Shown: positions 62,141 through 64,000 of the stretch, piece by piece
Layout of the letters: the number at the start of each line of letters is the position of its first letter
Numbering within the stretch: position 1 is the stretch's first letter
Assembly (NCBI GenBank): GCA_016187935.1
Contig: JACPIU010000014.1
Coordinates: 1 to 64,000 of the forward strand
Direction of reading: 5' to 3'
Length of the DNA stretch: 64,000 nucleotides
From: Bdellovibrio sp.
GTDB lineage: Bacteria; Bdellovibrionota; Bacteriovoracia; Bacteriovoracales; Bacteriovoracaceae
The notes under the pieces: generated by a model
Told to the model about the DNA's origin: nothing
Database searches by the model: none
The model's input: the letters and a program-made list of their open reading frames with translations, nothing else
Position numbers and translations under genes: made by a program

Positions 62141-63559
62141 ATGAGCATGAAGCACATGAAAATCAAATGCAGTTGTTTGTTCTTTGGTATGATTCTGTTT
62201 TTGTATGGTTGCAATAGTTCCGAGACCTCTTTAACGACGGCCCCACCGAATGAAGGTGGAATCAGCGAAATCCGGCCTGAAGAAACGGGCCATATCAAAT
62301 CTCTCATTTCCAACACCGGCGTGGAATGGGTGGGTGAGATTGATTCCGTGATCGCTAAAGGCGCCATCCAGGCCTCACTGAAACGTATCTTTAATAATCC
62401 TAGTAATCCTGAAGAACAGAATAATACCAACGACAATGGAGATGACGACTTTAATGTGGAAGAATTCAAACAGGACTTTCCCAGAGTGATAAACTTGCTT
62501 ATGGCCAATGGAATGCCAGAAAACGGTGGCATGACATATCGGCCGGAAGCGCGTGTGTGTGGAGAAATTCTGGCCAAGAATCATCCCGCCGCATGTGAAG
62601 AGGCGATGGCAAGAATAACCTTTTTTCATTCTTCCACCCAGGAGTTCCATGGCACGATCATCGCCAGGTTCGATAACTACATTCCCTTCATCATCGAGTA
62701 TCGGGCCAATAGTTTTGAGATCAAACTGAGTGCTCAGAACATCCGGGCGATGATTGTGGAAATTGACAAAATCGAGCAACGGAATGGGGGAGAGGCAATG
62801 GAGGTCATTCCGGAGTTAAGCGGCGCTTTAAACTTGAGTTTTAGCAAACCCAATACTGCACAATTGGGCCTTCAAATCATCGTTGATCAAGCTTTGCGGG
62901 CCTATTTTCAAGTCTATGATGGTGAAGTCGATATTAACATTGCTGCGTCCGCCTCTCCCATTGCCCAACTTAGCTTAAACAAAGTTTCGCGTTTGATATC
63001 TTTGGATGTTGATGTCACAGCAATCGACGCCAAATTTCCCGTAAATGGCGAAGAGGTGCAAGGGGACAGCACCAAACGCTTCTGGTTGGAGGCAAGCGGA
63101 CTGGCGGGTAAAGTCATTTGGAATGACGCTGAAGAAAAAATTATTTTTGATAATATCCGCATGGCCGCCACCGGCATGTGGCGTTTGAATGTGGACGATG
63201 AACCGGCCTTAGAATTGTCCTTTGAACCGATAAGCACCGTACTTACAACCAGCGGGGAGAGATTGCATGTGAAAGTACCCCAATCGATTTATTTTTACGC
63301 CCAATTGTTCCCATCCAATCTGACCGATGCAGAGGGAAGTCTTACAATCTCTGCCCAGGCAGAAACGGAATTGGAAATTTTCACAGTTTGGCAAGATGGA
63401 AGCTCAAACGATCATTACACTGTTCTTGCCGGATCAGTGCATGTCCAAGGAACGGGCGATTTGCTGGGAGAGCTGCTTCGTCTTCCCGGTGAGATGTTTC
63501 GTGAAAGTGATACCAGTGATGCCGAAGATGAGAAATTCCCTTTCGTGGCCATTGAATAG
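62141..63559 (+). CDS. Lipoprotein of unknown function
   Basis: The 472-aa protein has a lipobox (GMILFLYGC). The linker is Asn/Asp-rich and disordered (near residues 85-100), and the remainder is beta-rich with FHGTIIARFDNYIPFIIEYR and regularly spaced strands. AAGGAG sets the ATG at 62141. No family is recognised. A strong terminator follows. Confidence 0.8.
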   Translation: MSMKHMKIKCSCLFFGMILFLYGCNSSETSLTTAPPNEGGISEIRPEETGHIKSLISNTGVEWVGEIDSVIAKGAIQASLKRIFNNPSNPEEQNNTNDNGDDDFNVEEFKQDFPRVINLLMANGMPENGGMTYRPEARVCGEILAKNHPAACEEAMARITFFHSSTQEFHGTIIARFDNYIPFIIEYRANSFEIKLSAQNIRAMIVEIDKIEQRNGGEAMEVIPELSGALNLSFSKPNTAQLGLQIIVDQALRAYFQVYDGEVDINIAASASPIAQLSLNKVSRLISLDVDVTAIDAKFPVNGEEVQGDSTKRFWLEASGLAGKVIWNDAEEKIIFDNIRMAATGMWRLNVDDEPALELSFEPISTVLTTSGERLHVKVPQSIYFYAQLFPSNLTDAEGSLTISAQAETELEIFTVWQDGSSNDHYTVLAGSVHVQGTGDLLGELLRLPGEMFRESDTSDAEDEKFPFVAIE

Positions 63560-63566
63560 CGAGCAT

Positions 63567-63607
63567 GCTCGTAAGATCACCCGTACTAGAACGGGTGATC
63601 TTACTTT
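63567..63607 (+). terminator. Intrinsic terminator
   Basis: A long stem (GTAAGATCACCCGT / ACGGGTGATCTTAC) with a short loop and TTTT tail, 10-50 nt after the lipoprotein stop. It is also at the 3' end of the convergent YaiI gene and can serve both. Confidence 0.9.
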
Positions 63608-64000
63608 TAAAATTTGAGGAGACTCAGGATTTTGTTAAAGGCATTGGCAAAGCGTTCTTTGTCTTTTGCACTAAATGCCTCTGGACCGCCTGTTTCCACG
63701 CCACTGTCCCTGAGTTCTTTCATAAAATTTCGCATGGAAAGTCTCTCGTGTACATTTTCTTCGGTGTAAATTTCTCCCCGCACATTGATGGCCGTGGCCT
63801 GTTTTTCCACGATCAAGGCGGCAAGGGGAATATCGGCGGTGACGACAATATCGAAGGACACAACGTTGGCCGCGATGAAACTATCGGCAACATCGGCGCC
63901 TGCTTCCACTTTGACAAGTTTGATCAACGGACTTTGAGGAACGAACATGGAACTGTTGGCAACCAACACCACTTCAAGCTGCAAGCGTGCAGAGGCCTTA
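63607..64000 (-). CDS. YaiI/DUF188 (UPF0178) protein, 5' end outside window
   Basis: The frame is open to the window edge (reads KASARLQLEVVLVANSSM), so the gene starts upstream. It has the UPF0178 signatures VANSSMFVPQSPLIKLVKV, FDIVVTADIPLAALIVEKQA, SMRNFMKELRDSGVETGGP and FSAKDKERFANAFNKIL. The missing N-terminus should carry the VDADACP motif. The family is thought to be PIN-like and has no fixed function. Confidence 0.88.
   Translation of the reverse strand, partial: KASARLQLEVVLVANSSMFVPQSPLIKLVKVEAGADVADSFIAANVVSFDIVVTADIPLAALIVEKQATAINVRGEIYTEENVHERLSMRNFMKELRDSGVETGGPEAFSAKDKERFANAFNKILSLLKF

Noticed and set aside
61934-62577. Leftward frames overlapping the lipoprotein gene
   Set aside because: They lack ribosome sites and family-like composition and are antisense to a lipobox protein with a good AAGGAG site.
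1-64000. CRISPR arrays, rRNA or tRNA genes, prophage or integrase genes
   Set aside because: None were seen on reading through; no regularly spaced repeats or tRNA-like cloverleaf stood out, although a computed scan was not possible.

Overview
The window looks like chromosomal DNA of a Gram-negative bacterium. It encodes a Tat subunit, YajC-SecD-SecF, many signal-peptide and lipobox proteins, and heterodimeric ABC exporters. It also holds many large exported orphan proteins, a zinc-ribbon rhomboid protease, an HNH endonuclease of a type common in Bdellovibrio relatives, a MoxR/DUF58/transglutaminase operon and an expanded lipid-enzyme repertoire. This suggests a Bdellovibrionota-type lineage. 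That placement is an inference from gene style; no rRNA or tRNA gene was seen.

Layout. (1) 1-6108 is an RHS graveyard. A truncated and frameshifted RHS core is followed by an AAA_14/DUF4143 ATPase, then an orphan RHS C-terminal cassette carrying a JAMM/DUF4329-like tip with a membrane-anchored candidate immunity protein. A HigB/HigA module bounded by direct repeats and two further RHS scraps come next. (2) 6110-18236 is a divergent eight-gene locus. The leftward arm encodes a formyltransferase, an alpha/beta-hydrolase fused to an OleC-like adenylating enzyme, a UbiA prenyltransferase and an Rph/PEP-synthase-like dikinase. The rightward arm encodes a lipid kinase, a thioester-reductase-like SDR, a two-part acyl-ACP-reductase-like protein and a BtaA-like aminocarboxypropyl transferase. 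No described pathway uses this set as far as I know; it is the best candidate here for an undescribed system, probably making an unusual membrane lipid.

(3) 18248-25370 is conserved housekeeping: queA, tgt, yajC, tatA, secD, secF and an exported protein. (4) 25427-42095 holds exported proteins, among them a 1054-aa protein translationally coupled to a 1036-aa subtilase. It also holds an HU-family protein, lplA and an MdlAB-like ABC exporter pair.

(5) 40480-51500 is an accessory patchwork: HNH nuclease, GNAT, tautomerase and YCII proteins, hipBA, a second DUF4143 ATPase and a Phd/ParE-type module. Mixed among them are pseudogene scraps, a transplanted 139-bp fragment of the ABC gene, and a truncated second copy of the start of the 51521 gene.

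(6) 51521-57608 holds a winged-helix protein coupled to a ferredoxin, a stand-alone E2-type acyltransferase, and the MoxR-DUF58-transglutaminase operon. The transglutaminase gene appears to carry an in-frame 126-bp inverted-repeat element right after its start codon. (7) 57818-64000 holds the rhomboid, a GNAT, an exported FAM20C/PI3K-like kinase, a UspA protein, a lipoprotein and a partial YaiI/DUF188 gene.
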